Positions 46,920 to 60,071 are shown, counted from the first letter of the stretch. The stretch is 64,000 nt of DNA from Paenibacillus assamensis DSM 18201 (GCF_000422445.1 NZ_KE383837.1:310001-374000), one strand, 5' to 3'. Translations and numbers: made by a program. Notes: generated by a model not told the origin, from the letters alone.

Positions 46920-47582
46920 TTACATATATTGTCGGACGAACAACTGCCGGTAGCGCTCATACGAAACTTGATCAAACTCATCGCCATTGTAGTGGATGCA
47001 CCATGGACTTTGCAGTACGGGAACACCTACTTTATAACCTGCCAGCTCAATTTCTTTGGAATGAGCAGAATCGTAAAAGTGAAAGCCATCGAATATATCG
47101 TCTCTCCATGGAATATTCACTCTTGTCGCCATAAATAGACCATCAATCGCTTGGACTTCCACATAATCGGTTGATTCAAGTGTTCCGTGATCAAACCGCA
47201 GCAGCTGATACACCTCACGCCGATGTTCAATTACTTGACCAACCAGTCTATTCCCTTCCCACCATATTCCGTTGGCAGGAAGCTCTACACATCCCGCAAG
47301 TCCTATCATGCCTAACTGCGGATGTTGTTCAAACAATTGAATCAGATCATAGAGCATGCCTCTATGAATGAGAAACGTATCTTGATGAATATAAACTCGA
47401 TAAGCAGCCTCTAGGTTAAGCGCGCCATTGTAGCCACTCGCCATACTTTTTGCGCCTCGAACATCATACACTTCTACCTTAAATCCTGGCGGTACTAATA
47501 AATTAGCAATCTGTCGTTGTGCTTGTTGAAATAACGCTTCATCATTCACACACATAACAAACAAAATTCGCTGCAATCCCAT
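46920..47582 (-). CDS. Glycosyltransferase family protein (StrF-like)
   Basis: About 220 residues. The start MGLQRILFVMCVNDEALF, the segment GAKSMASGYNGAL, then HQDTFLIHRGML and the C-terminal GFHFYDSAHSKE resemble the StrF-type group (Glyco_tranf_2_5), a compact GT-A relative lacking the C-terminal part. The ATG ending at 47582 is preceded by AAAGGA; a longer frame starts at 47606. Second gene of the glycosyltransferase operon. Confidence 0.8.
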   Translation of the reverse strand: MGLQRILFVMCVNDEALFQQAQRQIANLLVPPGFKVEVYDVRGAKSMASGYNGALNLEAAYRVYIHQDTFLIHRGMLYDLIQLFEQHPQLGMIGLAGCVELPANGIWWEGNRLVGQVIEHRREVYQLLRFDHGTLESTDYVEVQAIDGLFMATRVNIPWRDDIFDGFHFYDSAHSKEIELAGYKVGVPVLQSPWCIHYNGDEFDQVSYERYRQLFVRQYM

Positions 47583-47670
47583 TGTGTCTAATCCTTTCCA
47601 CTGCATGCATGAGTGTAAGGATGGGACCTGTGTTGTACGGAAGGGATTACCATCATTGGCAGAAGCCTTA

Positions 47671-48798
47671 CTACTCTACAGCGTGATGTGAGCCAACCTT
47701 CAATTCGAGACGCTCCAGAGCCGGTGTGTAATCCGGGAATATTTGAGTCGCTTGTTCAAATGCTTGTGCGGCTAATTCGGGATGGCCTAACTGCTCCTGA
47801 CACAACCCAATATAATACCAAGGGTGGAAGCTTCCTACTCCTTTTAAAGTAAGATGCTTTATATTTTGCTCTCCAAGTTCAATACAATGTTCAAAAATAG
47901 AGATGGCTTCAACATACCACTCTTTCAGAAAATAGATGACACCCTTGTAAAAATGCAAATCCACATAATCCGGGTACATTTGAATCGCACGATCTATTCC
48001 TTGCCAAGCGCCTTCCACACTACCTAAAGTAATGAGAATGGAATACTTTAGCTTGTAGAGCAGCGATGGAGGTGCTGTCTCCCTTTGCAAAAAGTGAACA
48101 ATGGCAAGATTCAAATATTCAAATGCCTTCACATAGTCCTTCATACGATAATATTCAGTTGCCAAATGATATTTGATCCATGGATGATGGTCTTCTTTTT
48201 GCATTTCGATTTCAAGCAAGCGAATGTTTCGTTCTGACTTCTTCTTCACCTCTACGCACTCATTCATATAGCCGTAGTGGTACATTTTAATCGGTAATGT
48301 TTGCTGCTCCGTATCTGTAAAATGAGGGAGTACTTCATCAAGATTCAGCATCTCATGAATCGCATTCTTGAATGTAAAGCCGATATGATTGCGGAAAATA
48401 CGAGAATGGGCAATATGGAATGCATCGTTCTCGTTAGGCGAATCTCCAATAAAGTTGACCAGATGAATCCAGCAAATCGGTTGTTCTTGCTTCGCTAGTA
48501 ACTGCTTTAGTTGGCTTGCATCCTGCTTATCTAATTCCTCGTCGGCATCCATCCATAATATCCAATCTCCTGTGGCCGCCTTCAAACCACAATTACGAGC
48601 TTCTGCAAAATGATCGTTCCATTCATACGTAAGCACCTGCGCACCGTAAGATAGACATATATCAATCGTTCGATCCGAAGAGCCGGTATCTACGACAATA
48701 ATTTCATCCACTGCATCCTGCACACTGCTCAAACAACGAGCAATGCAATCTTCTTCATTTTTCACGATCATGCATAATGATATTTTTACTGTATCCAC
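47671..48798 (-). CDS. GT2 glycosyltransferase with TPR repeats
   Basis: A 375-residue protein starting at a GTG behind GGGAGGAAC. Residues 5-180 are a GT2 domain (SLCMIVKNEEDCIARCLSS, VVDTGSSDRT, LWMDADEELDKQ) and residues about 200-365 are TPR-like helices (YVDLHFYKGVIYFLKEW). It is closely related to domain 1 plus TPR of the gene at 44565, so one probably arose from the other by duplication and fusion. First gene of the operon. Confidence 0.9.
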   Translation of the reverse strand: MDTVKISLCMIVKNEEDCIARCLSSVQDAVDEIIVVDTGSSDRTIDICLSYGAQVLTYEWNDHFAEARNCGLKAATGDWILWMDADEELDKQDASQLKQLLAKQEQPICWIHLVNFIGDSPNENDAFHIAHSRIFRNHIGFTFKNAIHEMLNLDEVLPHFTDTEQQTLPIKMYHYGYMNECVEVKKKSERNIRLLEIEMQKEDHHPWIKYHLATEYYRMKDYVKAFEYLNLAIVHFLQRETAPPSLLYKLKYSILITLGSVEGAWQGIDRAIQMYPDYVDLHFYKGVIYFLKEWYVEAISIFEHCIELGEQNIKHLTLKGVGSFHPWYYIGLCQEQLGHPELAAQAFEQATQIFPDYTPALERLELKVGSHHAVE

Positions 48799-48909
48799 TA
48801 TTAGTTCCTCCCGATCCCGACGCTTCGGATAATTGATACGCTGTTTCTATTTGCAAATGATAGGTGAGCCGCATAGATATCAGAACCTGCAGCGAAGATG
48901 AACAAAGCA

Positions 48910-48940
48910 AATAGGCTGCCTGCCACTACGGCAACCTATT
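48910..48940 (-). terminator. Hairpin between the stand-alone N-domain gene and the glycosyltransferase operon
   Basis: AATAGGCTGCC pairs with GGCAACCTATT with one mismatch. It lies 210 bp after the stop of the gene at 49150. The remaining bases between 48799 and 49149 show no gene. Confidence 0.55.
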
Positions 48941-49149
48941 CTATATCGTTTTCGCATATTTCTCGCTGCGACTTTATTAAAGGTAATAAGCTAAAACTGA
49001 CACTACACTTACAACATGAATCTTTAACGAGCAAGATGAGTAGAGTCTGGCCTGCATACTAGGATTATGGATGTGCGGACACTTCTAAAGTAATCAAACA
49101 TGTATGAATGTACACTAGCCTGATGAATGGTAAGCTAGTTAATAACCGC

Positions 49150-49476
49150 TTATGGATTTGGTGGTGGTGAAATCGGCAATCCATTTACAATGTTATCCAA
49201 CTTGATTTGAAGCAAGATTTCTTTCTTAATCACTTCTTGCAATGTTCTTTCAACACTCCGGTCAATAGCAAGCAAGTTAGAAAGTGTAGCAGGTGGAGAT
49301 AATCCATCGCTGCCTGGCAAAGTGCCTAGCACATACTGAATTTTTTCAGCCTCAGCATTAATAATATGCGCCAAAGCCAACTCTTCAAGTGCAATGGACG
49401 CTAATAGCAGGTTAACCGAATCACCAATTGTGATGGAAATCGTAGGTGTAATATTTGGTATATTAGCTTGTGACAT
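49150..49476 (-). CDS. Stand-alone N-terminal domain of the collagen-like family
   Basis: A 108-residue protein made only of the shared N-domain: [32 protein letters not shown], a linker, then VERTLQEVIKKEILLQIKLD. It ends at NGLPISPPPNP exactly where Gly-X-Y triplets would start. The ATG ending at 49476 has AGGTG at 8 bp. It could compete with or seed assembly of the full collagen-like proteins, or be the stub of a gene that lost its stalk. The clean stop and its own ribosome site favour a real short gene. Confidence 0.75.
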   Translation of the reverse strand: MSQANIPNITPTISITIGDSVNLLLASIALEELALAHIINAEAEKIQYVLGTLPGSDGLSPPATLSNLLAIDRSVERTLQEVIKKEILLQIKLDNIVNGLPISPPPNP

Positions 49477-49725
49477 ACTCAAATCACCTCTGTAATAAAA
49501 TATAATTCCTTTTCTCTCTTATAACTTGTGTGGCTAATTACTATTGTTTATTACTGCTGGAGCTTACAGCCTAGCCGCATCTCCATCCTTTTTGTATGAC
49601 TAGCCGTATAGCCTCATCTCAACTCGCTCTTTCTATGTCTATGCGCACTGATCTATAAAACTGAACCATCATCAAGTAATTTTTTTTCTTACTTTAACTG
49701 TTCTATTTAACTCTCCTTCCGTTAC

Positions 49726-50848
<1,123 letters not shown>

Positions 50849-51034
50849 TAGTCCATACATTGCTCTAACGACATTAATCTAAGGGGAAAATAAGCACTCT
50901 TATGGTGTAGTTAGAATATATGAGCACTTGTTAAGCAATTTGCCTGTACGTAAAAACTTTCGTTCAAGTCGAATTTACGGACAATATGTACAAAATACGA
51001 GCTGCTGCCGATTTAATCTAAATGGACATAAAAA

Positions 51035-51094
51035 ATAACGTCTCCACATACCAGTACGGCTGATACCATACAGGTTCAGATGTGAAAACGTTAT
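51035..51094 (-). terminator. Terminator of the metallo-hydrolase operon
   Basis: ATAACGT and ACGTTAT form the base of a long stem with CCACAT/ATGTG inside, followed on the minus strand by TTTTTTATG. It is 21 bp after the stop at 51116. The rest of 50734-51034 shows no gene. Confidence 0.65.
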
Positions 51095-51115
51095 GGCGAA
51101 CAATAATATTTCCCA

Positions 51116-52039
51116 CTATAGCAACGCCGCCGATGTACGCGCATAATATTGCAAAATCCCATCATTCACGGTAGCGCGTACTTTTGAACTATCGCTTAGC
51201 TCTGTCAAATAAGACCTGACGATGGAATTAGCCAGTGCGAAGTGAGCTGATTTATTTTGCAGCTGATATTCATTCATTACTTTTTGAACAATGCTCTCCA
51301 ATGTCATTGGCTGTTCACGTATAAGGCCGAGTATATAATTAGAGGTTTCATCAATTAGCTGCTGATGCTGCTGCACGAGCGAGGCAATATCTTTGCATTT
51401 TCCCCCATGAGACACAACATAAGCATACCGCTTGCTTTGCGCGATCTTGCGCAAGCTTGCTCTAGCGCCTTTCACATCGGTATAGTACAACAATTTTTGT
51501 TTAATCAATGTCTTATTTCCAAATACAGCATCACTACAATAAAAGACTTGATCAGGAGTTATCACACCAATCATGCCAGGAAAATGGCCGGGCAGCGTAA
51601 CGATGGAAAAGGATACCTGATCGATAACCAGATGACGATCACGATAAGGGATAATATCCGTAATCATATCCGCAGCCTCAGATTGCTCGTGTTCCTTTGT
51701 TACGCAAGGAATATGGCCAGACAGCCAATTTTCCAGTGCTCGCTTCTCCATAAATTGCGCCGTCCATGATGTAGCATACACTTTTATTTGTTTATATTTT
51801 TGTTTAAAATAACTGACCCCACCCAATTGCGCCTTATGACCATGTGTAAGAATAATGGCTGCTACTTGGCAACCACTTTGCTTCAAGGCTTGATCAATCC
51901 GTTTCGCAACTTCTTTATTAGCACCACTGTCAATAAGAACTGCGGATTGATTGGATTTATTCATATAAACCCCGACCGTTAAATCCTCTTCGAATAGATA
52001 ACTGTTACCGTTAATTAGCTCTAGACTCTTTTCTTTCAT
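51116..52039 (-). CDS. Metallo-beta-lactamase-fold protein with altered metal motif
   Basis: A 307-residue MBL-fold protein with a C-terminal helical region (residues about 220-300) like the LACTB2-type winged-helix tail. The core motif reads THGHKAQLGG (residues 65-74), so histidines 66 and 68 remain, but the aspartate and third histidine of HxHxDH are alanine 70 and glutamine 71. Histidine 152, aspartate 170 and histidine 211 are at places expected for other ligands. It may bind one metal or none. It ends an operon with two N-domain-type genes and a hypothetical gene; its start overlaps the preceding gene by 29 bp. Substrate unknown. Confidence 0.8.
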   Translation of the reverse strand: MKEKSLELINGNSYLFEEDLTVGVYMNKSNQSAVLIDSGANKEVAKRIDQALKQSGCQVAAIILTHGHKAQLGGVSYFKQKYKQIKVYATSWTAQFMEKRALENWLSGHIPCVTKEHEQSEAADMITDIIPYRDRHLVIDQVSFSIVTLPGHFPGMIGVITPDQVFYCSDAVFGNKTLIKQKLLYYTDVKGARASLRKIAQSKRYAYVVSHGGKCKDIASLVQQHQQLIDETSNYILGLIREQPMTLESIVQKVMNEYQLQNKSAHFALANSIVRSYLTELSDSSKVRATVNDGILQYYARTSAALL

Positions 52040-52787
52040 GTATAGATTCCCCTTTGTTCAAGGTTCCTATATCCATATATTCGCCTTGTTCGTATAAAAT
52101 ATTTCCTACATTTGCAGTGAGAAATGTAGTTATTTTGGGCAAAGATGGAACTGAGGGCTTTTTCGATTCCAACTGATTTTGTACAGCCGGACTATCATTT
52201 TTCCTCGCCTTTATCGTTCTCGGTTTTTGTTTCTCCAGTTTTTCTAGTATTTCAGGCTTTTCCAGCATTTCTGAATCTTCTAATTTTGGTAGTTCATCTG
52301 TCTCACCGAGAATCTCAAGATCCATATCTTCAACCACATCTTCAACCATATTATCAACAGATTCCGCTTCTAATAAAGAACTAGGTTTTGAATGGATTTG
52401 ACCTTTATTTTCTGTGTAATGATCTACAATCTTGTCCAAACTCGTTAAAATAAAATCCATATGTAGGTCACACTCAAATGGATGATATAGGATTTCCTCT
52501 TTAACAATTTGAATATTCTCTACGATATCTGCAGCGATATGCGCATGTGCATCTATTGACTCGATAGAGCGTTTGTCCCTATAACGGTTAGTCAGTAACC
52601 GTCGATCTCGGAAACGATGAAGATCGATAATCGAATGGACTAAAGAATACACTTTGGCTTCTATAGCAGCAGCTTCTCGTTCAGTTGCAGATAAGCGTCT
52701 ATACAAGCTTCCACGCACTAAGCGTAAAATGGCACGTTCCATACGATAGTAAGGGGTATCATAATTTCCAATGTTAGAGAGCAGCAT
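52011..52787 (-). CDS. Hypothetical protein with acidic, charged C-terminal half
   Basis: A 258-residue protein without signal peptide or membrane helix. Residues 1-130 are helical and rich in Arg/His (RMERAILRLVRGSLYRRLSA). Residues about 135-195 are a highly charged low-complexity stretch (EDVVEDMDLEILGETDEL), and the tail is polar. No family recognised. GAGGCG lies upstream of the ATG. It is the third gene in an operon with short relatives of the collagen N-domain, so a spore-layer assembly role is possible but not shown. Confidence 0.6.
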   Translation of the reverse strand: MLLSNIGNYDTPYYRMERAILRLVRGSLYRRLSATEREAAAIEAKVYSLVHSIIDLHRFRDRRLLTNRYRDKRSIESIDAHAHIAADIVENIQIVKEEILYHPFECDLHMDFILTSLDKIVDHYTENKGQIHSKPSSLLEAESVDNMVEDVVEDMDLEILGETDELPKLEDSEMLEKPEILEKLEKQKPRTIKARKNDSPAVQNQLESKKPSVPSLPKITTFLTANVGNILYEQGEYMDIGTLNKGESIHERKESRAN

Positions 52788-52814
52788 ATATAACGCCTCA
52801 TTTATTCATTGTTT

Positions 52815-53189
52815 TTAATAGTCAAATACATCGTCATTATACGTTTCTCGTTTTGTGAATCGCCTGAAATCCCTATCTTCTAGGCTGTCTTCACAATCAA
52901 AGTCCCGCATACTTGTGACCGTATCGATTTTTTTCAGCAGCAGCCATTCAGCCATAAGCAGCGTATCTAAAAACTGAACGACCGTGTGGTTAAATTGAAT
53001 AATTTCTGAATTAGAAGGACCTGTAGGAAAATCAAGATTCTTACCCACAAAGGCTGCGGCTTTGTCTGTTTCCATATTAATGAGATTAGATAATGCCTCT
53101 TCTTCGAGTGCAATTGCCTTAATTAACTGCGCAGCTGCTTCTTCTTTGGATATCGGGTCTTCATAAATCAGATCATTTTTCTTCCTCAC
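52815..53189 (-). CDS. Divergent stand-alone relative of the collagen N-domain
   Basis: A 124-residue protein with a GTG start behind AGGAGGAG. Residues 15-45 (EEAAAQLIKAIALEEEALSN, then LINMETDKAAAFVG) align with the [23 protein letters not shown] core of the shared N-domain, and VVQFLDTLLMAEWLLLKKID aligns with its second helix. The tail is acidic and aspartate-rich, with no collagen triplets. Second gene of the operon 53229-51116. Confidence 0.6.
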   Translation of the reverse strand: MRKKNDLIYEDPISKEEAAAQLIKAIALEEEALSNLINMETDKAAAFVGKNLDFPTGPSNSEIIQFNHTVVQFLDTLLMAEWLLLKKIDTVTSMRDFDCEDSLEDRDFRRFTKRETYNDDVFDY

Positions 53190-53228
53190 GACGCTCCTCC
53201 TTTCTTATCCAATTACTGCCTTTATCCT

Positions 53229-53531
53229 TTATTCTTCAAAATATTCTTCACGGTCTTCCAGAGCGATAATGTCCTCCAGCTTAAATTGAAGCAGCATTTG
53301 ATTTTTAATGACACTACGCATCATTCGTTCTACGCTGTGGTTTATTTTTAACGCATCATCCAAGCTAACACATGAATCTTTAAGAAGTGCTTGTATTTTC
53401 TCACCTTCTGCATTGATGATATGTGACAAACCAATTTCTTCAAGGGCGATTGAAGTTAGCAGCAAGTTGATTACCTCGTGGCGTCTTAAGACGATTTCTG
53501 GTTTTATATCCGGAACAGTTGGCATTGACAT
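53229..53531 (-). CDS. Stand-alone N-domain protein of the collagen-like family
   Basis: About 100 residues from the ATG ending at 53531 (GGGAG upstream; a longer frame reaches 53576). It begins MSMPTVPDIKPEI, then has [20 protein letters not shown] and GEKIQALL, then HSVERMMRSVIKNQMLLQFK. The family core is conserved, but the NIPNITP start is changed to TVPDIKP. It ends in an acidic tail EDREEYFEE where the stalk would start. First gene of the operon. Confidence 0.75.
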   Translation of the reverse strand: MSMPTVPDIKPEIVLRRHEVINLLLTSIALEEIGLSHIINAEGEKIQALLKDSCVSLDDALKINHSVERMMRSVIKNQMLLQFKLEDIIALEDREEYFEE

Positions 53532-53699
53532 TACCTTTTCATCTCCCTTTTCATTAAGCTCATCCCTTTTTATCACAAACCCCAGCGTTAACTGAGCAGG
53601 CTTGCTATGCTTATCCTAATTCTATGAGGACAATGCTTTTTTTATGATTACAAGTAAAAAAGAGTTGCATCCAAAATATTTGTCCTATAACCATGACAA

Positions 53700-53730
53700 C
53701 AGCGTATACCAGAGTGACAGGCATACGCTG
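53700..53730 (-). terminator. Hairpin after the YheC/YheD-type gene
   Basis: CAGCGTAT pairs perfectly with ATACGCTG around a 15-base loop, 36 bp after the stop. The tail is TTGTC only, so termination may be weak. Confidence 0.5.
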
Positions 53731-53766
53731 CTTGTATGAGTCTATGAAGAAGAGAGCCGTTTGATG

Positions 53767-54873
53767 CTATCTAACCTTTTGTTGTGACATCATCCACTTC
53801 GCATACTGAATCGGCTTTGTAATTGCCTTAAAATAGGCAGCTTTGTCCCCACTATCTTGAAACACTTCACGTGAAGGCTTGGGATTCACTTCTAAGAGCC
53901 AATGACGCCCATTTTTATCTACAGCCCAGTCCAAGGCTAATTCGCATAACGAACCATATTTCGCTTCCAAGTATTTCGCAATCTGCATACCGGACCGCTC
54001 CAATTGATACTCGATTTCATAAATAGACTGTCGGTCTCCAATCCATCGTTCAAGCAATGTCCTCATACGAACTGCACGTCCGCCGCCATGAAGATTGGAG
54101 GTTACACTTTGTTGTGCACCTACCCTGCCTACTATGCCTGTTAACGACCACATTCCAATCTCATTTTTTTGAACTAGCATCCTTAAATCATGAACTCGTC
54201 CGTTAGGAAGCTTTACATCAATACCTTGCTGGACAATGTAACGCTCTTTCTTTACCCATGTATACATATATCTGCCCAAGCGATCGAATTTTACATATTG
54301 GGGTTTAATAATACGACGATGGCGATCCCGCCCTTCCACAAACAGATGTCCGGGATGTTTGTTATGGTGTTCAATGCGAAGAATCCCCCTTCCACCTGTC
54401 CCACTAGCCGGTTTCACATAGACCATGCTGTACTTATTTATCATGTGCTTAATATCCCAAGCTCTATTGAATAGTATCGTGTTCGGCAGCAATGGTTGGA
54501 AGGCTGGCTGTTCATGCAGCGCGCTATAGATAAGCCATTTGTTGCGGAGCGGGGAATTGAGAAAGGTCAAATGGCTGTACCTCATACGAAATTTCCTGAC
54601 GATATAATATTTTTCCCTGTTAAAACTACGACATCGATCAAAAATAAATCGAGGTATGTCCATCCATTTTCTTGTCCATTTTTGAGAGGAAGGCAAATAG
54701 ATGAGTGCATTGACCTTATTTAAGCGGTAATTAACGTCTTCTGGATTGATTATACATACATTCAACCCTATATCTTGACCAGCAATAGTCATTTTTTCGT
54801 AAATATGTTGCTCCTCCATGTTTCGCTTCCCCTTTTGCAAAAACACAAGCACTCCCAACCATGACTGTAACAT
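53767..54873 (-). CDS. YheC/YheD-family spore coat-associated ATP-grasp protein
   Basis: A 368-residue protein. The N-terminal part has RKWMDIPRFIFDRCRSF and NSPLRNKWLIYSAL. The ATP-grasp core has VYVKPASGTGGRGI, HDLRMLVQKN and the C-terminal metal loop LLEVNPKPSREVF. Length matches the YheC/YheD family, which is associated with the endospore coat in Bacillus. The ATG ending at 54873 has AGAGGGAGCAGC upstream. Its presence next to collagen-like genes supports a spore-envelope locus. Enzymatic substrate unknown. Confidence 0.9.
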   Translation of the reverse strand: MLQSWLGVLVFLQKGKRNMEEQHIYEKMTIAGQDIGLNVCIINPEDVNYRLNKVNALIYLPSSQKWTRKWMDIPRFIFDRCRSFNREKYYIVRKFRMRYSHLTFLNSPLRNKWLIYSALHEQPAFQPLLPNTILFNRAWDIKHMINKYSMVYVKPASGTGGRGILRIEHHNKHPGHLFVEGRDRHRRIIKPQYVKFDRLGRYMYTWVKKERYIVQQGIDVKLPNGRVHDLRMLVQKNEIGMWSLTGIVGRVGAQQSVTSNLHGGGRAVRMRTLLERWIGDRQSIYEIEYQLERSGMQIAKYLEAKYGSLCELALDWAVDKNGRHWLLEVNPKPSREVFQDSGDKAAYFKAITKPIQYAKWMMSQQKVR

Positions 54874-57507
<2,634 letters not shown>

Positions 57508-57520
57508 TCGTCGTTTAACA

Positions 57521-57549
57521 TTTAGGAGGAGCCACCAGCTCCTCCTAAA
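57521..57549 (+). terminator. Terminator of the large collagen-like gene
   Basis: TTTAGGAGGAGC pairs perfectly with GCTCCTCCTAAA around a 5-base loop, followed by TCCTTTTTC. It is 13 bp after the stop codon. Confidence 0.85.
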
Positions 57550-57690
57550 TCCTTTTTCATAAGGTCAATTCGCTCATTGCTATTCATAAACAACACAAAT
57601 AGCCCTTTACATCACATGTACCAGCTCAATCACAATGTGATATAAAACGGCATACGCTTCAAAATCTAATTTTCTCATAAAATATAATCG

Positions 57691-58974
57691 TTACTTTACA
57701 GCAACATCAAAAGGCCCCGCACCAACCGTAATCGTGTGAAGCACTGTATTTGTTAACAAATCAATTGCCGAGACCGTTCCATCATAATAATTGGTAACGG
57801 CACCTTTCGTACCGTCTGAAGATAAAGCAATGCCAATTGGGCCATTTCCTACAGGAAAAGTAGTAGTAACTGTATTCGTCGCAATATCAAGTACGTAAAC
57901 CTCATTCGTATTTACACTCGTAATATATGCATAGTTGCCAGACGGGGTAATCGCTATTCCTTGCGGTGACGCCCCAATTCCAGTAATCGTTTGCACCACT
58001 GTATTCGTAGGGGTACTAATAACCGTTATTGTGCTGTCTCCAGAATTAAGCACATACACCCTTTGACCATTAGGCGTAATTGCTAACGCAATCGGGGAAA
58101 AACCTACTTGGATCGTTTGGATAACTGTATTCGTCACGGTGCTGATTACATGCACCTCATTTTCAATCGAATCTGTTACATATAATAAAGTTCCACTAGG
58201 TGTTATCGCCGCCCCATTAATACTATTCCCTACTAAAATCGTAGCCGTCACCGTATTTGTTGCTGTATCAATCACGGATACCGTTCCACTGTCTCGATTC
58301 ACTACGTACACGAATGCTCCGTTAGGCGAAACAGCTAAGCGAATAGGAGATATCCCTACTGAAATAGATTGAACGACTGTATTGGTGGCTGTATCAATGA
58401 CCGAGACGAGGTTTGTTAATAAATTCGTGACATAAACATAGCCCCCGCTTGGTGTGTCAATTAATCCCGCAGGAAACGTAATACCTGTTATCGTCTGCAC
58501 CGTTGTGGCGCTCAAGAGTCGAATAACGGATACCGTACTATCTATATTATTCGTTACATAAGCAAGCGAATCGGTTTCCACCTCGAAATCCGTCTCTGCG
58601 ACCCCCTGTGAGCCGAGAAATAACAACGTATTTTCAGCTTTAAATCGATACGTCCCCGCAGTCGGCAGCGTTTTGGCTTTGAGCAGCAAATCAAATTGGG
58701 CAAGCCCCAATAAATCAAGTGTTAACCCAAGTGTTACTCTGCCCCCGTTATTGGATATTTGGCTGCTTAACAATGTTGTACCATTCAGTGTATCGTTTGT
58801 ATTCGCTGTAAAGCCTGCTGGCAGTGTAAATACAACAGCTCCAAGTGCCAAAATAGCATTAGGGCGATAGGATATGAGTATATCGGTAACCGCTCCTTCG
58901 CGATCATTGGTTATAGCTGTCACCGTTAATTGCGCTGCAAAGGGAATGTTTTCATCCTGATGTTCTTCTATCAT
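57691..58974 (-). CDS. Seven-blade YVTN beta-propeller protein with N-terminal beta domain
   Basis: About 427 residues from the ATG ending at 58974 (GGGAGG at 10 bp). There is no signal peptide. Residues about 10-130 are a beta-rich domain (TDILISYRPNAILALGAVVF, AGTYRFKAENTLLF). Residues about 135-427 contain seven repeats of about 41 residues built on YVTNxxxxxVSVIDTATNTV and SPxGxAITPSG, enough for one closed propeller. Such proteins bind partners or surfaces. Its location among collagen genes and lack of a signal peptide, as in spore-layer proteins, suggest a spore surface component; this is inference. Confidence 0.8.
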   Translation of the reverse strand: MIEEHQDENIPFAAQLTVTAITNDREGAVTDILISYRPNAILALGAVVFTLPAGFTANTNDTLNGTTLLSSQISNNGGRVTLGLTLDLLGLAQFDLLLKAKTLPTAGTYRFKAENTLLFLGSQGVAETDFEVETDSLAYVTNNIDSTVSVIRLLSATTVQTITGITFPAGLIDTPSGGYVYVTNLLTNLVSVIDTATNTVVQSISVGISPIRLAVSPNGAFVYVVNRDSGTVSVIDTATNTVTATILVGNSINGAAITPSGTLLYVTDSIENEVHVISTVTNTVIQTIQVGFSPIALAITPNGQRVYVLNSGDSTITVISTPTNTVVQTITGIGASPQGIAITPSGNYAYITSVNTNEVYVLDIATNTVTTTFPVGNGPIGIALSSDGTKGAVTNYYDGTVSAIDLLTNTVLHTITVGAGPFDVAVK

Positions 58975-59114
58975 AGGCGTACCGCCTCCCAAAATAAAGT
59001 AAATGGACCGATTTATTCGGTCCACTACTCTAGTTTATGTTTCAAATTTGCAATGTTGATAGAGTAAACAACTGTTTATATGAAATCACTTACTTTGCTC
59101 AATTTAATCCGGTA

Positions 59115-59915
59115 TTAAATCGCTGCACCTGCTGTGTTTCCATTTGCTGCGAGCAGCTTCTCAGCATCCATAATCAAATGAACAGGGCAATGATCACTAC
59201 CTAGTATTTCTGAATCAATGCGTGCATCCACTAAGGAATCATGCAATCTCGAAGAAACAAGGAAGTAGTCAATACGCCAACCAATGTTCCGCTCCCTTAC
59301 CTTTGGCATATAAGACCACCATGAATATGCATCCGTCTGATCAGGGTAGAAATAGCGGAACGTATCCGTAAATCCAGCCTCCTGAAGAATCGTCATCTTT
59401 CCCCGTTCTTCTGTTGTAAATCCTGAATTGCCGTGATTCGACTTCGGATTTTTCAAGTCTATTTCTTGATGCGCCACATTCAAGTCACCGCAAATAATGA
59501 CCGGCTTAATCGCATCCAACTGCTGCAAATAGCTGCGGAACCGATCCTCCCATACGAGCCGCTCTTCGAGACGGGACAAATCCCGTTTCGCGTTAGGCGT
59601 ATATACATTAACCAAATAAAAAGTCTCGAACTCAAGCGTGAGAATACGACCTTCCGGCTCTTCATTTTCCTCAATTCCATATCGTACAGATAATGGCTTA
59701 TGCTTCGTAAATACCGCAGTACCAGAGTAACCTTTCTTCAACGCATAATTCCAATACTGCGAATATTGCTCGCCTAGGTCCAGATCAATTTGACCCTCCT
59801 GCAGCTTTGTTTCCTGTACACAAAAGATATCTGCATCCATTTCCTGAAAATAGTCCATAAACCCTTTATTTACACAAGCCCGCAAGCCGTTTACATTCCA
59901 TGAAATAAGCTTCAT
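59115..59915 (-). CDS. exoA: Exodeoxyribonuclease III / AP endonuclease
   Basis: A 266-residue enzyme of the ExoA/XthA family. The start MKLISWNVNGLRA (asparagine 7), FCVQETKLQ (glutamate 35), VNVYTPNAKR, ICGDLNVAH (the catalytic aspartate and asparagine), and the C-terminal ILGSDHCPVHL (aspartate-histidine) are intact. It cuts DNA at abasic sites and removes 3' blocks, and in Bacillus subtilis ExoA helps repair DNA during spore germination. AAGGAGATATTATCGACG precedes the ATG. A fragment of a second copy lies 570 bp to the right. Confidence 0.96.
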   Translation of the reverse strand: MKLISWNVNGLRACVNKGFMDYFQEMDADIFCVQETKLQEGQIDLDLGEQYSQYWNYALKKGYSGTAVFTKHKPLSVRYGIEENEEPEGRILTLEFETFYLVNVYTPNAKRDLSRLEERLVWEDRFRSYLQQLDAIKPVIICGDLNVAHQEIDLKNPKSNHGNSGFTTEERGKMTILQEAGFTDTFRYFYPDQTDAYSWWSYMPKVRERNIGWRIDYFLVSSRLHDSLVDARIDSEILGSDHCPVHLIMDAEKLLAANGNTAGAAI

Positions 59916-60071
59916 CGTCGATAATATCTCCTTGCCATTTGTTAGTTCTACATCGTTGGGATGCAGTGCTATACCGTATGAACCATCCTATCTACTATTT
60001 AATGAGTACTGCACAGCATATAGTGATAGTGTAACATATTTAGCACAACAGATAAGAACTGCCCGATGCTT

